From contig JAHDMJ010000014.1 of the NCBI GenBank assembly GCA_018436095.1, positions 62,001-126,000 on the forward strand: DNA of 64,000 nucleotides, written 5' to 3'. Both the position numbers and the translations under genes were made by a program. This document shows, one piece after another, positions 1-7,793 of the stretch (position 1 is its first letter; each line of letters opens with the position of its first letter). The stretch comes from Clostridia bacterium. GTDB lineage: Bacteria > Bacillota > Peptococcia > DRI-13 > UBA5745. The notes under the pieces are model-generated. The model ran no database searches. It saw nothing but the letters and a program-made list of their open reading frames with translations, and was not told where the DNA came from.

Positions 1-631
1 GGATTTTGAATTGATCTGCCAGTTTACCGTCCAGCCCATCGGTGTTTTTGTACCGGCGGCAAGCCCCTACCAAACCCTGGACGATCTTCTGGCGGCAGCC
101 ACCAAAGAGCCTAATACCATAACCATGGCCACCACTCCTTTGGGCGGTTTCTTCCATCAGGCCATAACCTTGCTGGAAAACGCCTCGGATCAGGCCCGCT
201 TTGATGTGGTTCCCTACAAAGGCTCGGCGGAGATCATTGCCGCTTTAGTCGTCGGCAAAACTGACGCCGCGATCCAAACCCTCACCGGCATGGAGCAGTA
301 TATGACGGATAACGGCTTGCGGCTTTTAGCGGTTCTGACGGAAGACCGCCTGGCCAATTTCCCCCAGGTGCCTACGGCCAGGGAGTTGGGTTACGATGTC
401 GTTTACAAAAGCTGGCGGGGCTTCGGCGTTCCCAAAGATACTCCCGAGGATGTCCGGCAAATTTTAGTACAGGCCTTCGAACAGGCTTTCAATCATCCGG
501 AATTTCAAGAAAAGGCTAAAAAAGCCAAACTGGATCTGGTTTACCTGGGCCCTGAGGATTTCAAAGAGGCCTTGGACCAACAATATCCTTTTGTGGAAAC
601 CACATTAAAGCAGTTAGGATTTGTTAAATAA
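1..631 (+). CDS. tctC: Tripartite tricarboxylate transporter substrate-binding protein, 3' part
   Basis: C-terminal about 210 residues of a Bug/TctC-type periplasmic binding protein; the frame is open from base 2, so the gene starts left of the window. The reading aligns residue for residue with the following gene (QFTVQPIGVFVP versus QFTTQPVGVFVP; TPLGGFFHQA; PYKGSAEIIAAL; QTLTGMEQ; SWRGFGVPK), so the two are tandem paralogues. Family members capture carboxylates outside the membrane and hand them to the TctAB channel encoded downstream. Missing in the window are the signal peptide and the first lobe. The stop is followed after 47 bases by the start of the next copy with no terminator visible between them, so they are probably co-transcribed. 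Confidence 0.9.
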   Translation, partial: DFELICQFTVQPIGVFVPAASPYQTLDDLLAAATKEPNTITMATTPLGGFFHQAITLLENASDQARFDVVPYKGSAEIIAALVVGKTDAAIQTLTGMEQYMTDNGLRLLAVLTEDRLANFPQVPTARELGYDVVYKSWRGFGVPKDTPEDVRQILVQAFEQAFNHPEFQEKAKKAKLDLVYLGPEDFKEALDQQYPFVETTLKQLGFVK

Positions 632-678
632 TAAAAAGCATTCATACGATTTTTTTGATTGATGGAAGGAGCAAATCC

Positions 679-1701
679 ATGAAAAACCTGAAAAAAATCT
701 TAGCCATTATCTTAATTTGCTTACTCTCTTTTGCTTTAGCAGCCTGCGGCAGTCAGCCTGCCCAAAATAATCCGCCGGCTCAATCCGGCACACAGCCCGC
801 AGCATCCGCCCCTGCCTATCCTACCAAACCCATGGAAATGATTATCGTCTGGAGCGCCGGCGGCGGTTCCGATCTGGCCGCCCGGTTAATGGGCGATTAC
901 GCCGCTAAAGAGTTGGGCCAATCCTTCGTCTATCAAAATGTCACCGGCGCCAACGGCGCTATCGGCTGGGATCAGGCGGCCAATTCCCCTGCCGACGGCT
1001 ATACCGTAGCCAACCTCACCTTCGATGTGCTGACTAACCAGGCTATGGGACAAACCCCCATAAAATATGATGATTTTGATCTGATTATGCAGTTCACCAC
1101 CCAGCCCGTCGGCGTCTTCGTCCCCGGCGACAGCCCTTATCAGACCCTGGATGAACTTTTGGCGGCTGCCAAAGAAAAACCGGAAACCCTGCAAATGGGC
1201 ACTACTCCTTTGGGCGGTTTCTTCCACCAAGCCGCCGGCCTTTTGGAAGCCTCTGCCGATGGAGCCAAGTTCAAATATCTTCCCTTTAAGGGCAGCGCCG
1301 AAATCATTGCCGCTTTGTCCGGCAAGCATGTAGACGCCGGCATCCAGACCCTTACCGGTATGGAGCAGCACGTGGAAAACGGTTCCATCCGGGTACTGGC
1401 TATCCTTGCCGAAGAAAGATCCCAGCTCTTCCCCAATACTCCTACAGCCAAAGAGCTGGGTTATGATGTGGCTTGGGAAAGCTGGCGGGGCTTCGCCGTT
1501 CCCAAAGGTACGCCGGAAGAGGTAAGAGCCATTCTGGAGGATGCCTTCAAAAAAGCCTATGATAATCCGGAATTCCAGCAAAAAGCCAAAGAGGCCGGCC
1601 TGGATTTGTACTATCGGGGGGCCGCTGATTTTAAAACCATGCTGGATGAGCAATATCCCAATGTGGAAGCTGTTCTGAAGCAATTGGAATTTATTAAATA
1701 A
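679..1701 (+). CDS. tctC: Tripartite tricarboxylate transporter substrate-binding lipoprotein
   Basis: Complete 340-residue Bug/TctC binding protein. The ATG at 679 is preferred over an in-frame TTG at 655 because GGAAGGA lies 8 bases before it and because the product then begins with a proper lipoprotein signal: basic MKNLKK, hydrophobic stretch, and lipobox LAAC with the acylated cysteine near residue 23. A Pro/Ala/Gln-rich linker follows, then the family start YPTKPMEMIIVWSAGGGSD with the glycine-rich loop that binds the ligand carboxylate, and the motifs NVTGANGAIGW and PLGGFF. It is a tandem paralogue of the preceding binding protein, so one TctAB channel may be served by two receptors. 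Ligand not predictable; citrate-like or other small carboxylates are typical for the family. Confidence 0.93.
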   Translation: MKNLKKILAIILICLLSFALAACGSQPAQNNPPAQSGTQPAASAPAYPTKPMEMIIVWSAGGGSDLAARLMGDYAAKELGQSFVYQNVTGANGAIGWDQAANSPADGYTVANLTFDVLTNQAMGQTPIKYDDFDLIMQFTTQPVGVFVPGDSPYQTLDELLAAAKEKPETLQMGTTPLGGFFHQAAGLLEASADGAKFKYLPFKGSAEIIAALSGKHVDAGIQTLTGMEQHVENGSIRVLAILAEERSQLFPNTPTAKELGYDVAWESWRGFAVPKGTPEEVRAILEDAFKKAYDNPEFQQKAKEAGLDLYYRGAADFKTMLDEQYPNVEAVLKQLEFIK

Positions 1702-1714
1702 ATAGAAGGTCTGC

Positions 1715-1772
1715 GGGCCGGCTGCCCCGGCGTTCCAACGGGCCGCCGTACCTCCCTCTCGGCGGCCGGCCC
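1715..1772 (+). promoter_or_regulatory. GC-rich intercistronic stem-loop after tctC
   Basis: Arms GGGCCGGCTGCC (1715-1726) and GGCGGCCGGCCC (1761-1772) pair over 12 positions with one G-U. No T-run follows, so it is more likely a 3' stabiliser or partial attenuator that keeps binding-protein mRNA above that of the membrane genes than a full terminator (inference). Confidence 0.5.
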
Positions 1773-1795
1773 TTTGCCCAGAAAGGAATACTGCT

Positions 1796-2248
1796 ATGAA
1801 AGCCGATTTATTCGCCGGTATCAGCGGCCTCTTATTGTCCATCGTAGTTTGGCTGGTTTCTGCCTCATTTCCCGTCTTTGCCGTCAGCAAAGCCGGTCCG
1901 GCCTATTATCCCCGGACCATTGCTTTAATTTTTGCCTTGGTCTGCTTAGGCTTGATTTATGAAAGCCTGAAGAAAAAAGAAATTGGCAATCCCATGACCG
2001 GCTACCTCTGGCTGCGGCTGGCCACTATCGTAGGCATATTGGTTGTTTATTACTTTGGCATAAGAATTTTGGGCTATTTTTCTTCCACCTTTTTGGCCGG
2101 GATAGCTTTAGCCATGTATGTATTTCAAAAGTTCACCGCCAAAAACCTGCTGGTCAGCACCGCTAACGCCGCTATAATCTGCATCATTATTTATTTTATC
2201 TTTACTATATTGCTGAAAGCTCCGTTGCCGAAGGGGATCTTATTTTAG
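1796..2248 (+). CDS. tctB: Tripartite tricarboxylate transporter small membrane subunit TctB
   Basis: 150-residue TctB-type subunit with four predicted membrane segments: about residues 5-25 (IGSISG-like start GISGLLLSIVVWLVSASFPVF), 38-55, 78-98 and 125-145. The N-terminal motif with KAGPAYYPRTIALIFALV is typical of the family (small, fast-evolving, DUF1468). ATG at 1796 follows AGAAAGGAA with good spacing. It lies between the binding protein and TctA, with the TctA start only 11 bases after its stop, the standard tctCBA order. It probably plays the accessory role that DctQ plays in TRAP systems; its exact contribution to transport is not known for most members. Confidence 0.9.
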   Translation: MKADLFAGISGLLLSIVVWLVSASFPVFAVSKAGPAYYPRTIALIFALVCLGLIYESLKKKEIGNPMTGYLWLRLATIVGILVVYYFGIRILGYFSSTFLAGIALAMYVFQKFTAKNLLVSTANAAIICIIIYFIFTILLKAPLPKGILF

Positions 2249-2259
2249 GAGTGGATAAC

Positions 2260-3750
2260 ATGGAATTGGTTATTAATGCTATTGTGACTATTTTTCAACC
2301 AATCAACTTTTCCCTTACGCTTTTAGGGGTGTTGATCGGTACTTTATTTGGGGCCATTCCCGGCCTGACCGCCACTTTGGCCATCGCCTTACTGTCCCCG
2401 TTGACCTTCAATATGGACCCTATCTCCTCCATGCTGCTGCTTTTGGGCATCTATGCCGGCGGTATGTATGGCGGCAGCATTACCGCCATCACCATCCGGG
2501 CCCCCGGCGCTCCGGCTAATGCGGCTGTGGTAGATGACGGCTATGCTCTGACCCTGCAAGGCAAGGGCGGCGTGGCCATCGGCATATCCAACGTGGCCGG
2601 CGTTGTAGGCGGTCTTTTTAGCTGTATCGCCATGATATTTTTATCGCCTTTGCTGGCTAAATTCGCTTTGATGTTCGGGCCTGCCGAATATTTCTCCGTT
2701 ACCCTTTTCGGCCTTACCGCCGTGTTTGCCGTCAGCGGCAAGTCTTTTGTCAAAGGCGTCTTTTCGGCGCTCTTAGGCCTTTTACTAGCTACCGTGGGCT
2801 ATGATCCCATCCTGCCCTTCAGCCGCTTCAATTTCGGCGTAGGCTCTTTATCCAGGGGACTTTCTTTCCTGCCGGCGGTCATCGGAATGTTTGCTTTTGC
2901 CGAGGTAATACGGCTGGTTTTGGAATATAAAGAAGAGAATCAACAAATAGTAAAAGTGGATAGGGTTGTTCCCAATCTCCAGGAATTCAAAGAAAGCCTC
3001 CGCTTCATGATCCGGGGCGGTTTTATCGGCGTCCTTATCGGCATCCTGCCGGGGGCCGGCGGCACCATTGCCTCCTATGTGGCTTACGGCGACGTCCGCC
3101 GCAATGCCCGGCATCCGGAACTGGTAGGCAAAGGTTCCCTGGAAGCTATCGCCGGCCCGGAATCAGCCAACAACGCCGTCTCCGGCGGCGCCATGATCCC
3201 CATGCTGACCTTGGGCATACCCGGGGATTCCGTAACCGCCGTGCTGCTGGGAGCTATGATGATTCAGGGTATTCAGCCCGGTCCCCTGCTATTTAAAAAC
3301 CATTTGGACGTGGTTTATCCCATTTTTGCCGGTATGATCCTCTCTAATCTGGCTTTGCTTTTTATCGGCATGATCGTGGTAAAGCCGATTTCCCGGATTG
3401 CTCTGATCAAAAAGCCGCTGCTGATCAGCTTTCTGATGATCTTCGGCGTCATCGGCTCCTTTGCTTCTTCCAACAGCATTTTTGACGTTCTCGTAGCCAT
3501 TTGTTTCGGTGTGCTGGGCTTCTTTATGGACCGCTTCGATTTTCCCATTGCTCCTACGGTGCTGGCCATGATTCTAGGGCCTCTGCTGGAAAACTCCTTG
3601 CGCCAGGCTATGATCACCTCCAACGGCAGCCCCCTGATCTTCTTTACTAAACCGATCAGCGTAATTTTCCTGACTATCGCCGCGATTACCAGCCTTTCCA
3701 TGATCTATAGGGAAAGAAAACAGGCTAAGCCGCTGCCCAGCGGTTTTTAA
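2260..3750 (+). CDS. tctA: Tripartite tricarboxylate transporter large permease TctA
   Basis: 497-residue TctA permease, the sodium- or proton-driven channel of the TTT system. Two related halves carry the family signature: GTLFGAIPGLTATLAIALLSP near residues 25-45 and IGVLIGILPGAGGTIASYVAYG near 255-275, each a G-x-x-x-G-x-x-P-G re-entrant loop. About 11-12 hydrophobic segments are visible. The ATG at 2260 is chosen over a GTG at 2251 because the AGGAG at 2247-2251 is then correctly spaced, partly inside the tctB stop region, so translation is coupled. Length is normal for the family (about 500). It is the last gene of the operon and is followed by a strong terminator. Confidence 0.95.
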   Translation: MELVINAIVTIFQPINFSLTLLGVLIGTLFGAIPGLTATLAIALLSPLTFNMDPISSMLLLLGIYAGGMYGGSITAITIRAPGAPANAAVVDDGYALTLQGKGGVAIGISNVAGVVGGLFSCIAMIFLSPLLAKFALMFGPAEYFSVTLFGLTAVFAVSGKSFVKGVFSALLGLLLATVGYDPILPFSRFNFGVGSLSRGLSFLPAVIGMFAFAEVIRLVLEYKEENQQIVKVDRVVPNLQEFKESLRFMIRGGFIGVLIGILPGAGGTIASYVAYGDVRRNARHPELVGKGSLEAIAGPESANNAVSGGAMIPMLTLGIPGDSVTAVLLGAMMIQGIQPGPLLFKNHLDVVYPIFAGMILSNLALLFIGMIVVKPISRIALIKKPLLISFLMIFGVIGSFASSNSIFDVLVAICFGVLGFFMDRFDFPIAPTVLAMILGPLLENSLRQAMITSNGSPLIFFTKPISVIFLTIAAITSLSMIYRERKQAKPLPSGF

Positions 3751-3765
3751 GAAAGGTTTCTGTTA

Positions 3766-3821
3766 TAAAAAAACGGTAGAGATTCGCACATTTCAAAATG
3801 TACGGATTTTCTACCGTTTTT
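3766..3821 (+). terminator. Intrinsic terminator of tctCCBA
   Basis: Long hairpin: AAAACGGTAGA (about 3769-3780) pairs with TCTACCGTTTT (3810-3820), continued inward by an imperfect GATTCGCACATTT / AAATGTACGGAT stem, and ends in a T-run. It starts 16 bases after the tctA stop. Confidence 0.85.
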
Positions 3822-3885
3822 AATATGACTAAATTGATTTGATTAACCCGTTTTACTGTCCGCCCGTTCAAGCCCCCTCTATACA

Positions 3886-3912
3886 ATAAAAATGACTGGC
3901 TATCCAGTCATT
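3886..3912 (-). terminator. Intrinsic terminator of the tRNA-Asp/Val unit
   Basis: On the minus strand AATGACTGG-ATAG-CCAGTCATT forms a 9-bp perfect stem followed by TTTTTATT, 7 bases after the 3' end of tRNA-Val. Confidence 0.8.
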
Positions 3913-3918
3913 CCTTAG

Positions 3919-3992
3919 TGGGCAATGAGGGACTCGAACCCCCGACCCCATGCATGTGAGGCATGTACTCTAACCAGCTGAGCTAATTGCCC
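3919..3992 (-). tRNA. tRNA-Val (anticodon CAC)
   Basis: Full cloverleaf on the minus strand: acceptor GGGCAAT/ATTGCCC with discriminator A, D-arm GCTC..GAGT, anticodon stem CATGC/GCATG around loop CTCACAT (anticodon CAC), T-arm with GGTTCGAGTCC. The bases after the discriminator are CTA, so the 3' CCA is not encoded and must be added by the cell. Confidence 0.95.
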
Positions 3993-4011
3993 TTGTGGTA
4001 AAGAAATAAAA

Positions 4012-4088
4012 TGGCGGAGCCGACGAGAGTCGAACTCGCGATCTCCTGCGTGACAGGCAGGCATGTTAGGCCACTACACCACGGCTCC
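4012..4088 (-). tRNA. tRNA-Asp (anticodon GTC)
   Basis: Cloverleaf on the minus strand: acceptor GGAGCCG/CGGCTCC, discriminator G followed by CCA, D-arm around GGTGTAGTGGCC, anticodon stem CCTGC/GCAGG around loop CTGTCAC (GTC), T-arm GCGAGTTCGACTCTCG. Unlike the neighbouring tRNA-Val its CCA is encoded. It is upstream of tRNA-Val in the same transcript. Confidence 0.95.
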
Positions 4089-4107
4089 GCATCATTTGAC
4101 AAAACAT

Positions 4108-4137
4108 ATTTTAACCGAAAACGACTATGGTTGTCAA
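4108..4137 (-). promoter_or_regulatory. Promoter of the tRNA-Asp/tRNA-Val unit
   Basis: Minus strand TTGACA (4137-4132), 18-base spacer, TAAAAT (4113-4108). The predicted start lies about a dozen bases before tRNA-Asp. Confidence 0.7.
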
Positions 4138-4421
4138 TGATAAAATCGCAACTTTACAACTTTAGTTCAACTTAAATCCATTTTTCTTAAATTTCTTTAA
4201 ATTTGCAAACAAATCCCCCTACAAGTGCCAATGTAATTTATTAAAGAAAAGTGGCCTTGACCTGAGAGTGTCTGCAGGGTCCAATAGTTTCCTGAGATAA
4301 AATTGCACAAATCAGCGCCGTCGCCCAAAAAAGGCACAGAATCACCTCCGGGATTAATCGGGAATAACTGCCCTGCCCGCTTTCGTTTTTTGGCTCTTGA
4401 AACTAATGGATGGAATGAAAT
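4138..4421. other. Intergenic stretch without recognisable gene
   Basis: Between the tRNA promoter and the end of the aminotransferase gene. Short frames here have no ribosome sites or family resemblance. A CTCTCAGG motif on the minus strand (about 4258-4268) recalls part of a glycine aptamer, but the other conserved elements are absent and no gene follows it. Confidence 0.5.
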
Positions 4422-5708
4422 TTACTGCCTGCCGGCTATATCGGCAACCACCTTCAGAAATCGCCAGATATCCCCTTCGTCATGATAATGCATGGGAGAT
4501 ACGCGAAACAGCCAATCCAGACCGTAATCCTTTAATATATCACCGCAGTAAATACTATCTTGCTGCCGCAGGGAGAGAAAGACCTGGGCGCCCAGAAAGC
4601 TGTTCAATGCCTCATTACAGGATAAGGCCGGCAGAGAAAAGCTGACAATCAGATCCCGCTTTGAAAGATCCGGATGATCAAAATAAAGAAGAACTCCGGG
4701 GATGTTCCGTAATCCGGCTATTGCCCCTTGCCCCACCGAACCCTCAAGGCCGTCCAGCAGAAGCCTGAGAAGCTGTCTTTCATGAAGCTCCACCCGTTGT
4801 AAGCCTTGCCGGATCATCTCTCTATCCTTTTGCGGCGGCTCTCCTGAAGAAAATTGCCGGCCCAGCCAAAGAAAATAGTCTCCTACAGGCCCCATCAAAG
4901 CAAAAGAAAGAGGATCCTGACTGCCCAACTCCCAGGAAGGAACTCCCTGGCCAAGGAGACAGTCCCGGCTGGCTCTGCTTAGCCTGGGAGAACACCAGGC
5001 CAGACCGCTGCCTCGGGCGCTGAAAATTTTATAGGGGGCCATAATCAAGGCATCGGCTGGAAAAGATGACAGATCCACCGGTCCGTGAGGAATCTTCTGA
5101 ACCCCATCAATGATAATAGCAATCTCCGGATTAATCTGCCGGGCCTGTTTGGCAATTTCCGCCACAGGCAATACGGCCCCCGTAGTATTTGAAGTATAGG
5201 TCATCACCAGAAGACCGGTATTGGGATCCAGGCAATTAAGAATATCTGCCGGAGCTATGCTATGCAGAACCGGATCAAAAGGTACGATAATAGCATCTTT
5301 GCCATATAAGGCAGCGGCCCGCTTCACCCCATCAATGGCAGCGGGATGATCCAAGGCAGTAACCAGCAGCCTATTTCCGGAAGATAGACGGGTTCCCGCT
5401 TCAATTAAGGAAAATAAAAGCCGGGAGGCAGAAAGATCTTGAATGATTGCACCCGGCGGAGCATCCAAAAGCTCCGCCAGGCGAATCTTGCCGTATTCTA
5501 CGGCATCCCTGAGCAGCCGGGCTTGAGAGCCCTGGCCGGAGGGATAGTCAGGAATACCGCAGAGTTGTTGCTGTAAGGTCAAAACATCCCGAAGGCGTAA
5601 AGCGCCGGCGGCATTGTTAAAAAACAGCCGCTCGCTGTACTCCAAGCCTTGAAAACGGCGTCGAATTTTTTGCTGTAAGCTTAAGCCGAAAAGATTGGTT
5701 ACACTCAT
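4422..5708 (-). CDS. Aminotransferase class V / cysteine-desulfurase-like PLP enzyme
   Basis: 428 residues with the class-V fold-type I PLP pattern: FFNNAAGALRL near residue 28, a substrate/PLP-contact stretch DHPAAIDGVKRAAA near 120, TYTSNTTGAVLPV near 170, the cofactor-binding IIIDGVQKIPHGPVDLSSFPADAL near 200, and APYKIFSARGSG near 228 where the lysine is the probable Schiff-base residue. C-terminal small domain ends in FRVSPMHYHDEGDIWRFL, the typical SufS/CsdA-type ending. Whether it is a cysteine desulfurase is unclear: I do not see an obvious mobile-loop active cysteine, and class-V enzymes in catabolic operons often act on other amino acids or as lyases. Last gene of the RraA/dehydrogenase/TAXI/TRAP operon, 28 bases after the permease, so it may process the imported compound. 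Confidence 0.8.
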   Translation of the reverse strand: MSVTNLFGLSLQQKIRRRFQGLEYSERLFFNNAAGALRLRDVLTLQQQLCGIPDYPSGQGSQARLLRDAVEYGKIRLAELLDAPPGAIIQDLSASRLLFSLIEAGTRLSSGNRLLVTALDHPAAIDGVKRAAALYGKDAIIVPFDPVLHSIAPADILNCLDPNTGLLVMTYTSNTTGAVLPVAEIAKQARQINPEIAIIIDGVQKIPHGPVDLSSFPADALIMAPYKIFSARGSGLAWCSPRLSRASRDCLLGQGVPSWELGSQDPLSFALMGPVGDYFLWLGRQFSSGEPPQKDREMIRQGLQRVELHERQLLRLLLDGLEGSVGQGAIAGLRNIPGVLLYFDHPDLSKRDLIVSFSLPALSCNEALNSFLGAQVFLSLRQQDSIYCGDILKDYGLDWLFRVSPMHYHDEGDIWRFLKVVADIAGRQ

Positions 5709-5736
5709 ACTGTTTGTTCCTCGCTGATCAATTCAT

Positions 5737-7722
5737 TTACAATGCATTGCTTATGCTCTGTTTTTGCCTGCGATACTGTATAAGCAGTAAAGCCGCTCCT
5801 ATCCCCAATCCGGCAACTGTTTTAATGGGCTCAACATAATTGATGCGGGCATCGACACAGCTGAAAAATAAGAGCAGCGAAGCTGCAAAGCAACCCAGAC
5901 GCATCCAGGGGGGCGTAGCGGCAGACTGGAGAAAGCCTTCTATACCGGCTACAAACATATAGATAGCGGCGGTTCCAATGACAAAAGTCATCAGTATTTG
6001 GGGTATTGTACCGGAAATCAGCGGTGAAAATAAGAAAAACATGGGTAAAAAGTAAAACGAAGAGCCCATCTTCAATGATTGAAAGCCGGTAAGCATTGGG
6101 TCGGCATCAGCTACGCCGGCAGCTACAAAGGCGGTGATACAAACAGGAGGCGTCAAGCCTGCCACCTGGGAAAACCAAAAGATGACCAAGTGGGCTTCCA
6201 GGGGCTTAATGCCAAAATTGGCCAATGCCGGTGCGCAAAGGGTGGCTAATATAATATAGCAGGTGGCAGAAGGTAAACCGCAGCCGATAATGTAGGACAT
6301 TACCAGCATAATTAGAATGATCGGCATCAGCATACCGCCGGACAAGTACATAATGATTGAAGTAGACTTTATCATCAGGCCTGTTTTGGAGATTAATCCA
6401 ATGATAATTGATGCGCAGGCCACCACATTGATAATGGAGGTCATGCTGATGGCACAGTTTTCCATGGCCAGAAAAAATCTTTTAACCGTAAGGCGGGTAT
6501 CTTTCCGAAACAGAGTCACCAATAGAATCAATAAGGTACAGACAGAACCGCTCATAAACGGGGTATAACGTTTGTAAAGCATCCAGGTCAACACTGCAAT
6601 GGGAATCAATAGGGGCAAGGCTTTCCATAAAGCCTGCCTTTTAGAGGGCAGCTCTTCTCTTGGAATGCCTTTCATCTTTTTCTTTTTGGCCATACAATCG
6701 ACGAAAAGCCAAACAGTACAATAAAACATTAAAGCCGGTAAAAAAGAATATTTGACTATGTCAAAATAAGCATAGCCGATATTATCAGCGATCAGAAAAG
6801 CCACGGTGCCCATTACCGGCGGCGTAATCTGTCCCCCGGAAGAAGCTACCGCTTCTACCGCCCCTGCTTCATGAGGTTTAAATCCCATTTTCTTCATCAT
6901 AGGAATTGTCAACGTACCGGTGGTAACTACATTGGCTACGGAGCTTCCTGAGATCATACCCATAGCGCCGCTGGAAACTACCGCCACCTTAGCCGGGCCG
7001 CCGGCAGAGCGACCGGCCACAGCTAAGGCCAAATCCATAAAAAGCCGGTCGGCGCCGGTGGCGGAAAGCAAAGTGCCGAAAGAAACGAAAACAAACAGCA
7101 CACTGGCACATAAGGAGGTTAAAGAGCCAAAAAGTCCTTCCGTAGTCAGATACACCACATCAATAAACTTACTGGTTGTAAAGCCTCTATGCTGCAGCAT
7201 AGCAGGCATGTAGTTGCCCAGAAAGGCATAAAAGATAAAGATCAGAACAATAATGCAAATCGGTAAGCCAACGGTGCGGCGGGCCCCTTCCAAAACCATC
7301 AGGACTAAAGCAAAACCCACCAGTTTATCCATTAGCATTACCTCACTGTAGTAAGGGATCCGGGTAATGAACCGTTGGTTGTTTGTGAGGGTCCAGAACA
7401 AGCAAATAAAGCAGAGTACAATTAACAGCAAATCCAAAGGATCAGGTTGGTCCTGCCGGGATCCCCGAAAGCCGGGAATCCACAGAAAGGTAAGGGCTAA
7501 CAGTATACATAATGTTGTGCCGATTTGGATCATAGGCAAAAACACGCCATTGAACGAAGTATAAAAAACCATAGCTGTTAAGCCCGCACCCAGGACAAAA
7601 GCTAAATAGCGGTAAAATCCGGTTAACTGCCGTTTGGAATTGGTCTTGCGGATTTCCTCTTCTATATTTTGAGGGTTTTTATATTTATCAAAAAACTTTT
7701 TTATTCTATTAACTACGCCCAT
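5737..7722 (-). CDS. TRAP transporter fused permease subunit (4TM/12TM, TAXI type)
   Basis: 661-residue fusion of the small (DctQ-like) and large (DctM-like) TRAP permease subunits. The cytoplasmic N-terminus is charged (FFDKYKNPQNIEEEIRKTNSKRQ); four membrane segments lie at about 40-150, then the large domain with the conserved SGSSVANVVTTGTLTIPMMKKMGF (near 260) and SSGGQITPPVMGTVAFLIAD (near 292), which form the substrate/Na+ site of the family, plus a second pseudo-symmetric LPSATCYIILATLCAPAL near 500. Driven by an ion gradient and dependent on an extracytoplasmic receptor, here the TAXI lipoprotein encoded just upstream. It differs in detail from the two other fused permeases in the window (47176, 54771), which resemble each other more. 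Confidence 0.93.
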   Translation of the reverse strand: MGVVNRIKKFFDKYKNPQNIEEEIRKTNSKRQLTGFYRYLAFVLGAGLTAMVFYTSFNGVFLPMIQIGTTLCILLALTFLWIPGFRGSRQDQPDPLDLLLIVLCFICLFWTLTNNQRFITRIPYYSEVMLMDKLVGFALVLMVLEGARRTVGLPICIIVLIFIFYAFLGNYMPAMLQHRGFTTSKFIDVVYLTTEGLFGSLTSLCASVLFVFVSFGTLLSATGADRLFMDLALAVAGRSAGGPAKVAVVSSGAMGMISGSSVANVVTTGTLTIPMMKKMGFKPHEAGAVEAVASSGGQITPPVMGTVAFLIADNIGYAYFDIVKYSFLPALMFYCTVWLFVDCMAKKKKMKGIPREELPSKRQALWKALPLLIPIAVLTWMLYKRYTPFMSGSVCTLLILLVTLFRKDTRLTVKRFFLAMENCAISMTSIINVVACASIIIGLISKTGLMIKSTSIIMYLSGGMLMPIILIMLVMSYIIGCGLPSATCYIILATLCAPALANFGIKPLEAHLVIFWFSQVAGLTPPVCITAFVAAGVADADPMLTGFQSLKMGSSFYFLPMFFLFSPLISGTIPQILMTFVIGTAAIYMFVAGIEGFLQSAATPPWMRLGCFAASLLLFFSCVDARINYVEPIKTVAGLGIGAALLLIQYRRQKQSISNAL

Positions 7723-7793
7723 AGCTTCCTCCTGTCCAATTTAACAGCTAGCACTCTGTGCCCTCTAAAAGTTTACATCTGCTTAGCACTAGA

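Noticed and set aside
886-1890. 334-codon minus-strand frame over tctC
   Set aside because: Covers the well-supported tctC and tctB start on the opposite strand, no family resemblance.
4230-4400. Glycine-riboswitch-like CTCTCAGG and GGCGCTGA...TGCAA on the minus strand
   Set aside because: The GCCGAAGG core and P1 pairing are missing and the only downstream genes are tRNAs.
4303-4645. Short plus-strand frames at 4303-4645
   Set aside because: No ribosome site; they overlap the aminotransferase gene end on the other strand and look like shadows.
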